48,346 nt of DNA from an uncultured Granulosicoccaceae bacterium. GTDB lineage: Bacteria > Pseudomonadota > Gammaproteobacteria > Granulosicoccales > Granulosicoccaceae. Location: contig CALDUO010000041.1 in assembly GCA_937923745.1 (NCBI GenBank), forward strand, positions 1 through 48,346. The letters run 5' to 3'. Made by a program: the position numbers and the translations under genes. The notes under the pieces were generated by a model, which ran no database searches, was not told the DNA's origin, and saw only the letters and a list, made by a program, of their open reading frames with translations. This document shows, one piece after another, positions 1 to 9,609 of the stretch; the first letter of the stretch is position 1; each line of letters opens with the position of its first letter.

Positions 1-230
1 CCGTGCTCGTTACACATCATGGAGACGTAATCGAGGCGATCCATGTATCCGATGGTTTGATTGTACGGCTTGCTCTCGGCCAATTTTTCTGTGCCGCGGT
101 GCAACAGGCCTATGTGCGGATCGGCTCGTTCAACCACCTCACCGTCCATTTCCAGCACCAGTCTCAGGACACCGTGAGCCGCCGGATGTTGCGGACCGAA
201 GTTTAGCGTGTAGTTACGAATTTCGCTCAT
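1..230 (-). CDS. nuoD: NADH-quinone oxidoreductase subunit D, N-terminal part (cut by window edge)
   Basis: The first 76 codons or so of NuoD, the 49-kDa-type subunit of complex I that helps form the quinone site in the peripheral arm. The translation begins [20 protein letters not shown] and continues through [12 protein letters not shown] and [11 protein letters not shown], all hallmark NuoD segments. The ATG at 228-230 overlaps the TGA of nuoC (ATGA), so the two are translationally coupled. The rest of the gene lies to the left of the window. Confidence 0.95.
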   Translation of the reverse strand, partial: MSEIRNYTLNFGPQHPAAHGVLRLVLEMDGEVVERADPHIGLLHRGTEKLAESKPYNQTIGYMDRLDYVSMMCNEH

Positions 231-1006
231 GCCGCATCCCCTTTCGCCGCTGCATCATCTGCTTCGGCCGCCTCTGTTTCTCGTCCTTCGTAACGACTGT
301 CGCTTCGGATAACACGCGGCACCAGCACCCGAGGTGTGATGGAAACCGGCTCGTATACCACCCGCCCTTTACCGGGATCAAAACGCATTTCGACGTTTCC
401 GATCAAGGGGAAATCTTTGCGGAAGGGATGACCCACAAATCCGTAGTCGGTGAGGATGCGACGAAGGTCGTTGTGTCCTTCAAACAGCAACCCGAACATA
501 TCGAAGGCCTCGCGCTCATACCAATCGGCCGAGGCCCATATGCCAGTCACTGACGGCACGACCGGCAATTCGTCATCAGGCCCGTAGCAGCGAACACGTA
601 ACCTGACGTTGTGTTCAATCGACAGTAAGTGGTACACAGCTGCAAACCGGGGTTGATCACGCTCGGGCAATCCGGCGTCGTCCCCAAAGCTCAAGCGGCC
701 GATGGACGAGCTGTTGACAGCTCGGCTAAAGCCACCCGCGGCACGCGTCTCGGTTTCCCACTCGCTTACGCCAAAGGCTGAGTAGTCGACGCCGCATAAG
801 TCAATCAGTGTGGTGAATCGATACGCGGGGTCATCATGAAGCTTCCGGCACACGGCAAGAAGCTGTTCTGCAGGGACTTCGAGGGTCACCTCACCAAGCG
901 CCACCACAGGTGTTAACGCGCCATCGAAGTCTGCAGCCAACGTGGCGCTGAGTTCATTGGCTCTACGGAGGCTTCCGGTGTTACTTCCAGCAGACGGTTC
1001 AGACAT
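227..1006 (-). CDS. nuoC: NADH-quinone oxidoreductase subunit C
   Basis: 259-aa NuoC (30-kDa subunit), part of the hydrophilic connecting module of complex I that links the NADH-oxidising arm to the membrane arm. The family signature is near the C-terminus: [19 protein letters not shown], then [20 protein letters not shown]. It is somewhat longer than many NuoC proteins (about 200 aa). The extra length is a Ser/Arg/Gly-rich insertion around residues 85-110 and an Ala/Asp/Glu-rich tail. It lies 5 nt after nuoB and overlaps nuoD by 4 nt, so it sits in the middle of the leftward nuoABCD operon. Confidence 0.96.
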   Translation of the reverse strand: MSEPSAGSNTGSLRRANELSATLAADFDGALTPVVALGEVTLEVPAEQLLAVCRKLHDDPAYRFTTLIDLCGVDYSAFGVSEWETETRAAGGFSRAVNSSSIGRLSFGDDAGLPERDQPRFAAVYHLLSIEHNVRLRVRCYGPDDELPVVPSVTGIWASADWYEREAFDMFGLLFEGHNDLRRILTDYGFVGHPFRKDFPLIGNVEMRFDPGKGRVVYEPVSITPRVLVPRVIRSDSRYEGRETEAAEADDAAAKGDAA

Positions 1007-1011
1007 ACGCG

Positions 1012-1488
1012 TTAACGGGCTATCGTGTTGGTGTTACGGATTTTGTTTTGCAGTTGCAATATGCCATACAGCAAAGCCTCTGCTGTCGGCGGACAACCGG
1101 GTACATACACGTCGACGGGAACAATTCGATCACACCCGCGCACTACCGCATACGAATAGTGGTAGTACCCGCCACCATTGGCACAGGAGCCCATGGAAAT
1201 AACCCATTTGGGATCGGGCATTTGGTCGTACACCTTACGCAGCGCCGGCGCCATTTTGTTGACCAGCGTTCCGGCAACCACCATGACATCCGACTGACGG
1301 GGGCTTGGACGAAACACAATGCCAAACCGGTCAAGGTCGTAGCGGGACGCGCCAGCATGCATCATTTCAACAGCACAACAGGCAAGACCAAATGTCATCG
1401 GCCACATTGAGCCGGTGCGCGCCCAGTTGATTAACTTGTCAGCAGAGGTAGTGACAAACCCCTCTTCAAGAACGCCCTCTATTCCCAT
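1012..1488 (-). CDS. nuoB: NADH-quinone oxidoreductase subunit B
   Basis: 158-aa NuoB, which carries iron-sulfur cluster N2, the last electron carrier before quinone in complex I. The cluster-ligand cysteines are visible in [20 protein letters not shown] and [10 protein letters not shown] chose the ATG at 1486-1488 (protein begins [18 protein letters not shown]), the start used in the family. An upstream in-frame ATG at 1509 would add seven residues (MEKGSAG) and lengthen the overlap with nuoA to 31 nt. With the chosen start the overlap with nuoA is 10 nt. Confidence 0.96.
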   Translation of the reverse strand: MGIEGVLEEGFVTTSADKLINWARTGSMWPMTFGLACCAVEMMHAGASRYDLDRFGIVFRPSPRQSDVMVVAGTLVNKMAPALRKVYDQMPDPKWVISMGSCANGGGYYHYSYAVVRGCDRIVPVDVYVPGCPPTAEALLYGILQLQNKIRNTNTIAR

Positions 1489-1835
1489 TCCAGCGCTCCC
1501 TTTTTCCACTCATAAATAAACCCGATCACCAGAATAAACAGAAACAGCGCCATCGCGCCGAAGGCTGCTGGCGAGATCGAATCGAGCACAACTGCCCACG
1601 GGACAAGAAACGCGATTTCGAGATCGAAGATAATAAAAAGAATAGCGACGAGATAATAACGAACGTCGAACTTCATGCGGGCGTCTTCGAAGGCCTCGAA
1701 GCCGCACTCATACGGAGAATTTTTCTCAGCGTTAGGATTGGATGGCCCGATAAAGCGACCCGCTGTAATTAATGCTCCACCCATCACCAAGCCGATGACA
1801 ATGAAGAGCAGCACAGGGAAGTAATTTGCCAACAA
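1479..1835 (-). CDS. nuoA: NADH-quinone oxidoreductase subunit A
   Basis: 118-aa NuoA, a small membrane subunit at the junction of the arms of complex I. Three hydrophobic helices are seen: residues 7-28, 62-82 and 88-110. The conserved loop between the first two contains [11 protein letters not shown], with the conserved Cys, followed by [21 protein letters not shown], typical of the family. It is the first gene of the leftward nuo operon, about 95 nt downstream of the tRNA-Leu gene, so the operon promoter probably lies in or upstream of that gap. Confidence 0.96.
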   Translation of the reverse strand: MLANYFPVLLFIVIGLVMGGALITAGRFIGPSNPNAEKNSPYECGFEAFEDARMKFDVRYYLVAILFIIFDLEIAFLVPWAVVLDSISPAAFGAMALFLFILVIGFIYEWKKGALEWE

Positions 1836-1929
1836 TGTGAGGTATGCCCCGCTAATTCTGTTGTATAAACATACAGCCTTCTACGATAGAAAATCGTAAC
1901 TGTATGACCAAACTGCATGACTTTAAATA

Positions 1930-2014
1930 TGGTGCCGACGCCCGGACTCGAACCGGGACAGCTTTCGCCACTACCCCCTCAAGATAGCGTGTCTACCAAT
2001 TCCACCACGTCGGC
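1930..2014 (-). tRNA. leuU: tRNA-Leu (anticodon GAG)
   Basis: Read on the minus strand, the sequence folds as a class II tRNA. Acceptor arm GCCGACG pairs with CGTCGGC, followed by discriminator A and an encoded CCA. The D-arm region GTGGAATTGGTAGACACG is typical of tRNA-Leu. The anticodon arm CTATC-TTGAGGG-GGTAG gives anticodon GAG. There is a long variable arm, and the T-arm contains GGTTCGAACCC. A tRNA-Leu(GAG) between secG and nuoA is a known arrangement in gammaproteobacteria. Confidence 0.96.
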
Positions 2015-2093
2015 TTTCATCTCTCTATTGTACTGTTCTACTGTGACTGATGACAGCAAAGATTACTGCGTGTCGTAAGGTTTCTGCTTTCAG

Positions 2094-2477
2094 TTACTGC
2101 GCCGGAACAGCAGGCGCATCATCGGTTGCAGATTGAGGCATATCTGAGTCACCGTTGGTGGCGTCTGCCGCTGCCGGTGTGTCATCGCTGGATACGGCAG
2201 CCGGTACCGACAGTATTGAGTCGGTGACGCTGGAACCACCACCGTCTCGGTGTGCAGCCATATAGAACAGCACCAGGCTGGTCACAAAAAACAAACTGGC
2301 CAGCAGGGTTGTCATGCGAGTCAGAAATGACGCCGAGCCCCTCGAGCCAAACACGGTACCGGAAGCACCGGAACCAAAAGCCGCACCGGCATCCGCACCT
2401 TTGCCGTGCTGGATTAAGACTAATCCGATGACGGCGATGGCCAGTGCCACGTGTACCACTAACATTAACGACTGCAT
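2094..2477 (-). CDS. secG: Preprotein translocase subunit SecG
   Basis: 127-aa SecG, the non-essential membrane subunit of the SecYEG protein-export channel. It has two hydrophobic segments (residues 3-21 and 53-73) separated by the signature GLVLIQHGKGADAGAAFGSG and SGTVFGSRGSASFLTR. The tail after residue 80 is Ala/Asp/Ser-rich and low in complexity, which is common and poorly conserved in SecG. It starts 12 nt after tpiA ends, and is probably co-transcribed with it. Confidence 0.95.
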   Translation of the reverse strand: MQSLMLVVHVALAIAVIGLVLIQHGKGADAGAAFGSGASGTVFGSRGSASFLTRMTTLLASLFFVTSLVLFYMAAHRDGGGSSVTDSILSVPAAVSSDDTPAAADATNGDSDMPQSATDDAPAVPAQ

Positions 2478-2489
2478 GGTTATTCCTGA

Positions 2490-3290
2490 TTAAAGTCCGT
2501 TTCGCATAAGTTGATCGGCGGCCTTGCCGATTGAAAGAAAATCAGGTGCTTTCAGCGAAGCACCACCGATAAGTCCGCCATCGATATCAGACTGAGCAAA
2601 CAGCTCAGCCGCGTTGTCAGGCTTAACACTACCGCCATATACAATTCTGACCTGATCCGAAATCTGCCCTGCGTTATCCGCAAGACGGGATCGGATCAGA
2701 TGATGCACTTCCTGCGCCTCTTCCGGAGACGCCGTTTTACCGGTGCCAATAGCCCACACAGGCTCGTAGGCTATCACCGGCAACGATGTGCTCGTAGCGT
2801 TTTCCAGTGACCATACGGTCGAGAGCACTGCATCGAGTTGCCTGTGAATGACCTGCTCAAGTTTGCCACTCTCGCGTTCTTCGAGTGTTTCTCCAACACA
2901 CAGGATGGGCACCAAACCCGCCTCCTGCGCGACCCCAAATTTTTGCGCAACCAGTGCATCGGTATCACCGAACAGCTGCCGCCGCTCCGAGTGTCCGACA
3001 ATGGCGTAACTGCACCCTGCATCAACCAACATACCCGCCCCGACGTCACCGGTAAACGCGCCGTCGGGATGCACACCGCAGTCTTGCGAGCCCACCTGCA
3101 GCGGTACACCGGGAGACGACTGCACCGCCTGACTAACTGCAGCCATGTGGAGGAACGCAGGGCATATAAGGTATTCAGCCCCATCACCGCTTTTTGTCAA
3201 ACCCGCAATGATCTCCGCTGTCAGCGCGCGCGCGCTCGCAACAGTACCGTTCTGTTTCCAGTTACCTGCAACGAGTAGACGTCGACTCAC
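2490..3290 (-). CDS. tpiA: Triosephosphate isomerase
   Basis: 266-aa TIM-barrel enzyme interconverting dihydroxyacetone phosphate and glyceraldehyde-3-phosphate in glycolysis and gluconeogenesis. Catalytic motifs are all present: N and K in AGNWKQNG, His in AIVGHSERR, Glu in VIAYEPVWAIGTG (which includes the loop-6 hinge), and the phosphate-binding YGGSVKPDNA. The start codon is GTG (3288-3290). It lies between glmM and secG; a rho-independent terminator separates it from glmM, so it probably has its own promoter in 3291-3430. Confidence 0.96.
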   Translation of the reverse strand: MSRRLLVAGNWKQNGTVASARALTAEIIAGLTKSGDGAEYLICPAFLHMAAVSQAVQSSPGVPLQVGSQDCGVHPDGAFTGDVGAGMLVDAGCSYAIVGHSERRQLFGDTDALVAQKFGVAQEAGLVPILCVGETLEERESGKLEQVIHRQLDAVLSTVWSLENATSTSLPVIAYEPVWAIGTGKTASPEEAQEVHHLIRSRLADNAGQISDQVRIVYGGSVKPDNAAELFAQSDIDGGLIGGASLKAPDFLSIGKAADQLMRNGL

Positions 3291-3429
3291 CAGTATTGCC
3301 TGAATGCAAAACCGCGAAGTTTAGCTGTTGGTGCACACTTTATCAATGGGCATGCGTCTGTTTATCACCGCGTGTACACCTGTTTAACCGAATAAGGCAA
3401 GTGATCCGGTTGTCTTGCACCCGACCACA

Positions 3430-3454
3430 AAAAAGGCGGCCCGAAGAGCCGCCT
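3430..3454 (-). terminator. Rho-independent terminator downstream of glmM
   Basis: On the minus strand a 7-bp GC-rich stem (AGGCGGC, loop TCTTCGG, GCCGCCT) is followed directly by a run of T residues (CCGCCTTTTTTG). It lies about 90 nt past the glmM stop codon in glmM's direction of transcription, so it most likely ends the glmM transcript before tpiA. Confidence 0.8.
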
Positions 3455-3545
3455 CTTTGAATGGGTGAAACAGACAGATGGTTACCCGATTACACGGGGT
3501 ACCGCTCTGCCTGTCAGTCCATTAGCTGATGTTACCAATGCTTGA

Positions 3546-4883
3546 CTACTCCAGCGCATCACCGACTGCTCGTGCCACCTGGTGACAGATCGCCTCAACA
3601 TCATTGGCAACACGTCCTTCAACCATAACTCGAACCAGCGGTTCGGTACCAGAAGGCCTGAGCAATATGCGCCCTTCTGTGCCCAGTTTTTCCTCTGCTT
3701 TATTCACCGCATCCTGAATTGTGGAGTGGTCATCAAGATTCACGCGCTCCCGTATGGGCACATTCACAAGCACTTGCGGGTAGAGCTTCATGTCAGTGCG
3801 CAACGACGACAACGACTCACCTGACTCTTTCATTACCGCAAGCACAGCCAATGCGGCCACAATGGCATCACCGGTCGTAACACGATCGAGACAAATGACG
3901 TGCCCGGAGTTTTCACCGCCGAGATCCCAGTCGCGCTCGCGCAGTTTTTCCATCACATAACGATCGCCAACTCCGGCGCGTTCAAAAGGCACATCAATCG
4001 CTGTTAACGCATGCTCCAGCGCAAGATTGGTCATCAGCGTACCGACGACACCGCCTTTGAGTTGACCCGCAGACTTGCGTGCGCGTGCCAGTACATACAG
4101 AATTTCGTCACCGTCGACGATCTCACCACGGTGATCAACCATAATAATCCGGTCTCCGTCACCGTCCAGCGCAATACCCACGTCAGCTCGCTGTAACAGC
4201 ACATGAGCACGCAGATTATCGGGCGCTGTCGCGCCGCAGTCCTTGTTGATATTGAGGCCGTTGGGCTCTGCACCCACAGCGATAACGTCGGCACCCAATT
4301 CTTCGAACACGCGACTGGCAATGTCGTAGGCGGCACCGTTGGCACTGTCGACCACGATCTTCATGCCGGTTAAACGCAGTCCGGAGGGGAACGTGCTTTT
4401 ACAGAATTCGATGTACCGTCCGGCCGCATCGTCCATTCGGCGGGCGCGCCCCAGATCCGAGGAGTCGACGGTGGTCATGGGTTCGCTCATCAGCGCCTCT
4501 ATTTCCAGCTCTGTCTCGTCCGGTAGTTTGGAACCCTCGGTGGAAAAGAATTTGAGGCCATTATCGTAATAGGGATTGTGCGAGGCACTGATGACTATGC
4601 CTGCCGCTGCCCGAAAGGTACTGGTGAGATAGGCGACCGCCGGTGTCGGCATGGGCCCAAGCAGACGGCTGTTGATGCCTGCCGACGCAAGCCCGGCCTC
4701 AAGCGCAGCCTCAAACAGATACCCTGAAACGCGGGTGTCTTTCCCGATAATCACTTCTCGATTACCCTGGGATGCCAGCACCACGCCAGCCGCCCAACCC
4801 AATTTCAGGACCGTAGCCGCGGTCATGGGCTCAACGCCAACCCGTCCACGAATACCATCGGTACCAAAAAACTGTCGTTTCAT
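3546..4883 (-). CDS. glmM: Phosphoglucosamine mutase
   Basis: 445-aa enzyme converting glucosamine-6-phosphate to glucosamine-1-phosphate on the way to UDP-GlcNAc, the precursor of peptidoglycan and LPS. It belongs to the phosphohexomutase family. The N-terminus [12 protein letters not shown] is diagnostic. The phosphoserine loop is [15 protein letters not shown], the metal-binding loop is ALDGDGDRI, the sugar-binding loop is GGENSGH, and the phosphate-binding loop is [13 protein letters not shown]. Length matches the family. It follows folP by 64 nt. Confidence 0.97.
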   Translation of the reverse strand: MKRQFFGTDGIRGRVGVEPMTAATVLKLGWAAGVVLASQGNREVIIGKDTRVSGYLFEAALEAGLASAGINSRLLGPMPTPAVAYLTSTFRAAAGIVISASHNPYYDNGLKFFSTEGSKLPDETELEIEALMSEPMTTVDSSDLGRARRMDDAAGRYIEFCKSTFPSGLRLTGMKIVVDSANGAAYDIASRVFEELGADVIAVGAEPNGLNINKDCGATAPDNLRAHVLLQRADVGIALDGDGDRIIMVDHRGEIVDGDEILYVLARARKSAGQLKGGVVGTLMTNLALEHALTAIDVPFERAGVGDRYVMEKLRERDWDLGGENSGHVICLDRVTTGDAIVAALAVLAVMKESGESLSSLRTDMKLYPQVLVNVPIRERVNLDDHSTIQDAVNKAEEKLGTEGRILLRPSGTEPLVRVMVEGRVANDVEAICHQVARAVGDALE

Positions 4884-4947
4884 CTTAGATCGTCCTGTCA
4901 GACTGGTTGTGCTCCGGTTACCCGGACACTACCCAGCCCTGTGTTTG

Positions 4948-5853
4948 TTAATTGTCGGCCTGAACCGCATTAAAGAACGTCATTGCCTGTGCCGTCTCAC
5001 GAACATCATGAACCCGAACGATGCTCGCGCCCCGCTCTACCGCCATGATTGCGGCGACCACGCTTGGTATCACTCGCTCGGATACCTCCAGATCGAGCAA
5101 TTGGCCAAACAGGCTCTTGCGGGAAAGACCCACCAGCACAGGCGCTCCAAATGCCGTTAACTCGTCCAATGAATGCAGCAAGCATAGGTTATGCCGCAGC
5201 GTTTTACCGAACCCAAACCCGGGGTCGAAAATCACTCGCGAAGCCTTGATACCCGCCTTCGTGCAGACGCTGAGCCGCTCCTTTAGAAAGGCCATCACAT
5301 CGTCAACAACATCTTCGTAAGCGGGATTTTGTTGCATGGTTCTCGGTTCGCCCTGCATGTGCATCAGACAGACCGGAATATCAAAATCAGCCACCACAGC
5401 AACAGCGCCAGGCTCTCGTAACGCTCTGACATCATTAATCATAAAGGCGCCGGCTTTGGCGCACTCCCGCATTACCCCTGCTTTGCTGGTATCGACCGAA
5501 ACCAGAATACCCTCAGCACAAAGTGCCTCAACCAGGGGTACAGTGCGACGAATTTCCTCCGCTTCCGAGACAGCATCAGCACCGGGACGCGTCGACTCAC
5601 CACCCACATCGACCAACGATGCGCCCTCTGCGACCATTTGCCGAGCAGCGGCCAGAGCCATGTCAAAGGTGTGATGTTTCCCGCCGTCCGAAAACGAGTC
5701 CGGGGTCACATTCAGAATACCCATGATGGCGGGAGTGGCCAGATCCAGCGTTTGCCCCCGGTAGTCGATGACGGGCGCACGGCCGTCTGGCTCGACTTGA
5801 TGAGTGCTTTTGGAATCTGTCACTGAGGTCACCACACTATTAAAAACCCACAT
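4948..5853 (-). CDS. folP: Dihydropteroate synthase
   Basis: About 301-aa TIM-barrel enzyme condensing p-aminobenzoate with 6-hydroxymethyl-dihydropterin pyrophosphate in folate synthesis; it is the sulfonamide target. Motifs: IMGILNVTPDSFSDGG (loop 1), DVGGESTRPGAD (loop 2), MHMQGEPRTMQ, DPGFGFGKT and GLSRKSLFG. The frame is open to a TTG at 5874, but I chose the first ATG (5851-5853). It still leaves about 40 poorly conserved residues before the domain, so the true start may be later. It normally follows ftsH directly; here a 570-nt repeat-bearing gap intervenes. Confidence 0.95.
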   Translation of the reverse strand: MWVFNSVVTSVTDSKSTHQVEPDGRAPVIDYRGQTLDLATPAIMGILNVTPDSFSDGGKHHTFDMALAAARQMVAEGASLVDVGGESTRPGADAVSEAEEIRRTVPLVEALCAEGILVSVDTSKAGVMRECAKAGAFMINDVRALREPGAVAVVADFDIPVCLMHMQGEPRTMQQNPAYEDVVDDVMAFLKERLSVCTKAGIKASRVIFDPGFGFGKTLRHNLCLLHSLDELTAFGAPVLVGLSRKSLFGQLLDLEVSERVIPSVVAAIMAVERGASIVRVHDVRETAQAMTFFNAVQADN

Positions 5854-5989
5854 CAGGCTGTTGTTTTCAGCCAATTGTACCGATCAGCGCCCCACGCGAG
5901 GATTAACGATTGGTTGGGCAAGGTAAAACAGTGTGTCGAGACCGCAGCCGAGGGCATTGACATGCTCGTCCCGGCACTACGGACAGGAG

Positions 5990-6072
5990 CTACGGGCACG
6001 GGTTACAGGCACGGGTTGCGGACATGAGGTTAAGGGAACGGGGTTCAGGGAATGGGGTTACAGGCATAGGCT
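5990..6072. repeat. Degenerate tandem array (ACGGGTTACAGGC-like units)
   Basis: Successive phrases GGGCACGGGTTACAGGCACG, GGTTGCGGACATGAGG, TTAAGGGAACGGGGTTCAGG and GAATGGGGTTACAGGCATAGG repeat a 13-15-bp theme imperfectly about five times. The phases drift, so this looks like an old, mutated slippage array rather than a protein-coding repeat. Confidence 0.6.
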
Positions 6073-6369
6073 CGCAGACAAAAATCAAAACCGGCGGGTC
6101 AAAGCCAAAGAGATGGCAAGCCACCGGGTGGCTGAAAAATTGTCTTGCTTAATAACAACCGCCGGGCGGCGAAACCGCTGGCGAATTATAGGATGGTAGA
6201 GGCGTCGTCTCGGACAACCCAACCGCAACAAACCGTGTTGGCCGCCTCAAGCGTCGCTTGCGTCTGAACAATCGGTATTTTGGTATCGCAGGTAAGTCCC
6301 TGCAAACAGCGGAAGTGCGTAGAGCTGGTAATGAAGACCCGATAGCCGCCAATTGGGCGACTACCGGGT

Positions 6370-6400
6370 TTGTCTGATTGGGCTTGTCTGATTGGGCTTG
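6370..6400. repeat. 14-bp tandem duplication near the ftsH 3' end
   Basis: The unit TTGTCTGATTGGGC occurs twice without mismatch (6370-6383, 6384-6397), followed by the start of a third copy (TTG). It ends 25 nt beyond the ftsH stop codon. Confidence 0.85.
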
Positions 6401-6424
6401 CGAGGTGCTTATAGCGCTGCAGCC

Positions 6425-8401
6425 TTAGTGCAAACTGGGAGCCCCATCGATGGAGTCGCCGTCTTTGTCGTCAGAACTCGACTCTTGGCTATCATCTTGG
6501 GTCTTCTCGCCAGCCTGATGTCCGGACTGATTGTCTGACGACGCACCTTTGTCAGGATCATCGCCCCAGTCTGCCGGTGGTCCGGGTTCTTCACGTTTCA
6601 TGAGCCGGTCGATCTGAGCCGAATCGATAGTTTCGTACTTCATCAGCGCATCAGCCATCGAATGCAGAATGTCGATGTTATCGGTCAGCAGGGTTCTTGA
6701 CCGTTCGTAGTTACGATCGATCAGACCTCGAATCTCATCGTCGATGGTGGCAACGGTCTCATCGGAGTACCGCTTCTGCTCCTGACTCGACGAGCGTCCC
6801 AAAAACACCTCGTTTTCGGTTTCGGCATACGCCAGCGGACCCAACTTGTCGGAATAGCCCCATTGGGTGATCATGTCGCGCGCCAGTGCTGTTGCGCGTC
6901 GGATATCGTCTGATGCGCCAGAGGTAACCGCTTCAGGCCCAAATATAAGCTCTTCTGCAAGACGACCGCCATAGAGAGAGGAGATCTGACTCTCCATCTT
7001 GGTCTTGCTGATGCTGTAGTTATCTTTCTCGGGTAAAAACATGGTGACACCCAATGCTCTGCCCCGAGGGATGATACTGACTTTGTAGACAGGATCGTGC
7101 TCAGGTACGAGTCGGCCCACAATGGCGTGCCCTGCCTCGTGATAGGCCGTGTTGCGCTTTTCCTTGTCGCTCATCACCATGGACTTTCGCTCAGCGCCCA
7201 TCATGATTTTGTCTTTGGCACGCTCGAAATCACCCATGTCAACGGTTCGTTCGTTGGCACGCGCAGCAAACAATGCAGCTTCGTTGACCAGGTTTGCGAG
7301 GTCTGCACCGGAGAAGCCTGGGGTACCACGAGCGATCAAGTCAGGTTTGACATCTTCTGCGATGGGCACCTTATTCATGTGGACACGCAATATCTGCTCT
7401 CTGCCACGAACGTCTGGCAGCGGCACAACCACTTGCCTGTCGAAGCGTCCCGGTCGCAGCAAAGCAGGATCAAGCACGTCAGGCCGGTTTGTCGCCGCAA
7501 TGACGATAACGCCCTCGTTTCCTTCAAAACCATCCATTTCAACGAGCAGCTGATTCAACGTTTGCTCCCGCTCGTCGTGACCACCGCCCAAACCGGCACC
7601 ACGGTGTCGGCCGACGGCGTCTATCTCGTCGATAAAAATGATGCATGGGGAGTGTTTCTTGGCTTGCTCAAACATGTCGCGCACGCGAGAGGCGCCGACA
7701 CCGACAAACATTTCGACAAAATCAGAGCCAGAGATGGTGAAAAAAGGCACCTTGGCTTCGCCTGCTATCGCTTTCGCAAGCAACGTTTTACCGGTACCGG
7801 GCGAGCCGACCATCAGAACACCCCGGGGGATTTTGCCGCCGAGTTTCTGGAATTTGCCGGGGTCGCGCAGGAACTCGACGAGTTCGCCCACTTCCTCTTT
7901 CGCCTCTTCAACACCAGCCACGTCTGCAAACGTCACCTTGACCTGATCTTCGTTTAGTAGCCGCGCCTTACTTTTACCGAAAGACATTGCGCCGCGCCCG
8001 GATCCGCCACCTTGCATCTGCCGCATAAAAAATACCCACAGGCCGATGATCAGGATGAACGGAAACCAGCTGATAAAAAGCTGTGTCAGCATACTGGTGC
8101 GCTCGACTGGCTTGGCGTTTATCGTTACGCCCGCTTGCTGGAGATCGCCGATCAGTGCGCTGTTCTCTGTTTCCGGGCTGTAAGCAGTGAACGACTGGCC
8201 GGTTTTGAGGCTACCGGTGATTTCGCGGTTGGAATTGTCGATTACGACACTTTCCACGCCACCGCGCTCGATCTGGTCGAGGAGCTCAGAGTACGCGAGC
8301 GTATTTGCTGGCGCGCCCTGACCGCCAAGATTGTTAAAGACCGTCATTAAAATAACGGCGATAACAACCCACAAAAGTACATTTTTTAATAAGTCGTTCA
8401 A
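6425..8401 (-). CDS. ftsH: ATP-dependent zinc metalloprotease FtsH
   Basis: 658-aa inner-membrane AAA+ protease that removes misassembled membrane proteins and regulators such as LpxC and RpoH in related bacteria. Two N-terminal membrane helices (residues 5-23 and about 108-128) flank a periplasmic domain. Walker A is [12 protein letters not shown], Walker B is [13 protein letters not shown], and the second region of homology is [20 protein letters not shown]. The zinc site is HEAGH. The Asp/Ser-rich C-terminal tail is variable in the family. The only suitable start in frame is TTG at 8399-8401 with GAGG upstream, which is unusual for an essential gene. Confidence 0.97.
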   Translation of the reverse strand: MNDLLKNVLLWVVIAVILMTVFNNLGGQGAPANTLAYSELLDQIERGGVESVVIDNSNREITGSLKTGQSFTAYSPETENSALIGDLQQAGVTINAKPVERTSMLTQLFISWFPFILIIGLWVFFMRQMQGGGSGRGAMSFGKSKARLLNEDQVKVTFADVAGVEEAKEEVGELVEFLRDPGKFQKLGGKIPRGVLMVGSPGTGKTLLAKAIAGEAKVPFFTISGSDFVEMFVGVGASRVRDMFEQAKKHSPCIIFIDEIDAVGRHRGAGLGGGHDEREQTLNQLLVEMDGFEGNEGVIVIAATNRPDVLDPALLRPGRFDRQVVVPLPDVRGREQILRVHMNKVPIAEDVKPDLIARGTPGFSGADLANLVNEAALFAARANERTVDMGDFERAKDKIMMGAERKSMVMSDKEKRNTAYHEAGHAIVGRLVPEHDPVYKVSIIPRGRALGVTMFLPEKDNYSISKTKMESQISSLYGGRLAEELIFGPEAVTSGASDDIRRATALARDMITQWGYSDKLGPLAYAETENEVFLGRSSSQEQKRYSDETVATIDDEIRGLIDRNYERSRTLLTDNIDILHSMADALMKYETIDSAQIDRLMKREEPGPPADWGDDPDKGASSDNQSGHQAGEKTQDDSQESSSDDKDGDSIDGAPSLH

Positions 8402-8488
8402 GGAGTTACCTCATTCAATCGTCGTTATGACGAGAATACGGACGCAATCAAACACACGGGTTTGAGCGCCCTACCTGATGTGACACTA

Positions 8489-9109
8489 CTACAGAATCAA
8501 GTTCCCTGCCACCGCGTACACTTCTTTGCTACGTCCTCGTGAAGCAGATGGTTTCCTGACAGATACCTTCTGAAAATGGCTTCTTAAGGTGCGGACGTAG
8601 TCGTCAAAACCTTCGCCCTGGAAGAGTTTAGTCACAAAACTTCCGCCAGGCCTTAATAACTGTTGCGCCAAATCCAGCGCGAGTTCGGCAAGGTACATTG
8701 CCCTCGCTTGGTCAGTTACCGCCACCCCGCTTAAATTGGGTGCCATATCGGATAATACAAGGTCAGCCCGAAGGTCACCGACAGCGCTGATCAGCGATTG
8801 CAACACGTCATCTTCGGTAAAGTCACCCTGGATAAACTGCACATCGGCAAAGCTGTCCATTGGCAGAATATCAGTGGCGATGACCTGCCCGGTGCCATTG
8901 AGTTTTTCAACCACATATTGCGTCCAGCCGCCGGGCGCCGCGCCAAGTTCAATGACTGTCATATTTTTGGACAGTAGCTTGTCGCGTTCGTCGAGCTCGA
9001 TTAACTTGTAGACCGCCCGGGAACGATAGTTGTCGCGTTTTGCCCGTTGCACGAACTCATCGTCAAAATGCTCCTGGAGCCAACGATTGCTGCTTTTACT
9101 TCTGGCCAT
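8489..9109 (-). CDS. rlmE: 23S rRNA 2'-O-ribose methyltransferase RlmE (FtsJ)
   Basis: 206-aa SAM-dependent methyltransferase modifying U2552 of 23S rRNA in late 50S assembly. It has the N-terminal [13 protein letters not shown] segment, the SAM-binding [15 protein letters not shown], then [12 protein letters not shown] and [14 protein letters not shown]. These hold the expected K-D-K catalytic residues. It precedes ftsH in the same direction (87-nt gap) and diverges from yhbY across only 41 nt, the usual gammaproteobacterial arrangement. Confidence 0.96.
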   Translation of the reverse strand: MARSKSSNRWLQEHFDDEFVQRAKRDNYRSRAVYKLIELDERDKLLSKNMTVIELGAAPGGWTQYVVEKLNGTGQVIATDILPMDSFADVQFIQGDFTEDDVLQSLISAVGDLRADLVLSDMAPNLSGVAVTDQARAMYLAELALDLAQQLLRPGGSFVTKLFQGEGFDDYVRTLRSHFQKVSVRKPSASRGRSKEVYAVAGNLIL

Positions 9110-9150
9110 AACCTTATACTATCCGCCACCCGACACCCAAAATACAGACT

Positions 9151-9420
9151 ATGACACTGCCGACACAGCTCGTTCGTGAACTCAAAACACGCTGTCATGC
9201 GTTAAAACCTGTCGTCAGGCTCGGCAAACATGGCATCACCGACGCAGTGATCAAGGAACTCGACCTGGCGCTGGCACATCATGAGTTACTGAAAATCAAA
9301 ATAAGCGGTGAAGATCGCGCAGAACGGAAACTGGTGGTCGGGCAACTGTGCGAGCGTACCAACGCTACCTGCATTCAACAAACGGGTAACACAGCTGTTC
9401 TCTACCGACAATCCGACTAA
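9151..9420 (+). CDS. yhbY: Ribosome assembly RNA-binding protein YhbY (CRM domain)
   Basis: 89-aa single CRM/CRS1-YhbY domain protein that binds pre-50S particles in its characterised relatives. The domain's GxxG loop is seen in VRLGKHGITDAVIKELDLAL, followed by HHELLKIKISG. The length is close to that of other members (about 97 aa). It is divergent from rlmE, which is its standard neighbour, and the two probably share the 41-nt promoter region. Confidence 0.93.
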   Translation: MTLPTQLVRELKTRCHALKPVVRLGKHGITDAVIKELDLALAHHELLKIKISGEDRAERKLVVGQLCERTNATCIQQTGNTAVLYRQSD

Positions 9421-9503
9421 TCACGTCAGACTGCCTTTATATTATCGCAGGATAAGACCCTGGTGTCAGCCTTGGGTGTTTTAGCCCTGAGTACAGGCCC
9501 CTC

Positions 9504-9540
9504 GGTATTGGCCTTGGGTATTGGCCTTGGGTATTGGCCG
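9504..9540. repeat. 13-bp tandem array downstream of yhbY
   Basis: The unit GGTATTGGCCTTG is present at 9504-9516 and 9517-9529, then a partial third copy (GGTATTGGCCG). Looser relatives (CAGCCTTGGGTGTT, TTAGCCCTGAGTACAGGCCC) precede it from about 9465. It lies between the convergent genes yhbY and the sensor kinase. Confidence 0.85.
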
Positions 9541-9609
9541 TGATTGTCAGGTACGGGTGTGAGCCCTAACCATAGTTAATGCGGGGTACTGCCCAAGCCC
9601 ACTGTCCGT

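Larger units (their letters stand above)
5854..6424. other. Long non-coding gap between ftsH and folP
   Basis: About 570 nt without a credible gene. The open frames here have no family resemblance and are interrupted by repetitive sequence. It contains a degenerate array of ACGGGTT/ACAGGC-type units (about 5990-6072) and a perfect 14-bp tandem duplication (6370-6400). No clear terminator or tRNA was seen. Since ftsH and folP are usually adjacent, this spacer looks expanded. Confidence 0.6.

Noticed and set aside
5933-6352. Small genes in the ftsH-folP gap
   Set aside because: Composition is Arg/Gly-rich and repeat-derived, there is no recognisable motif, and two candidate frames on opposite strands overlap.
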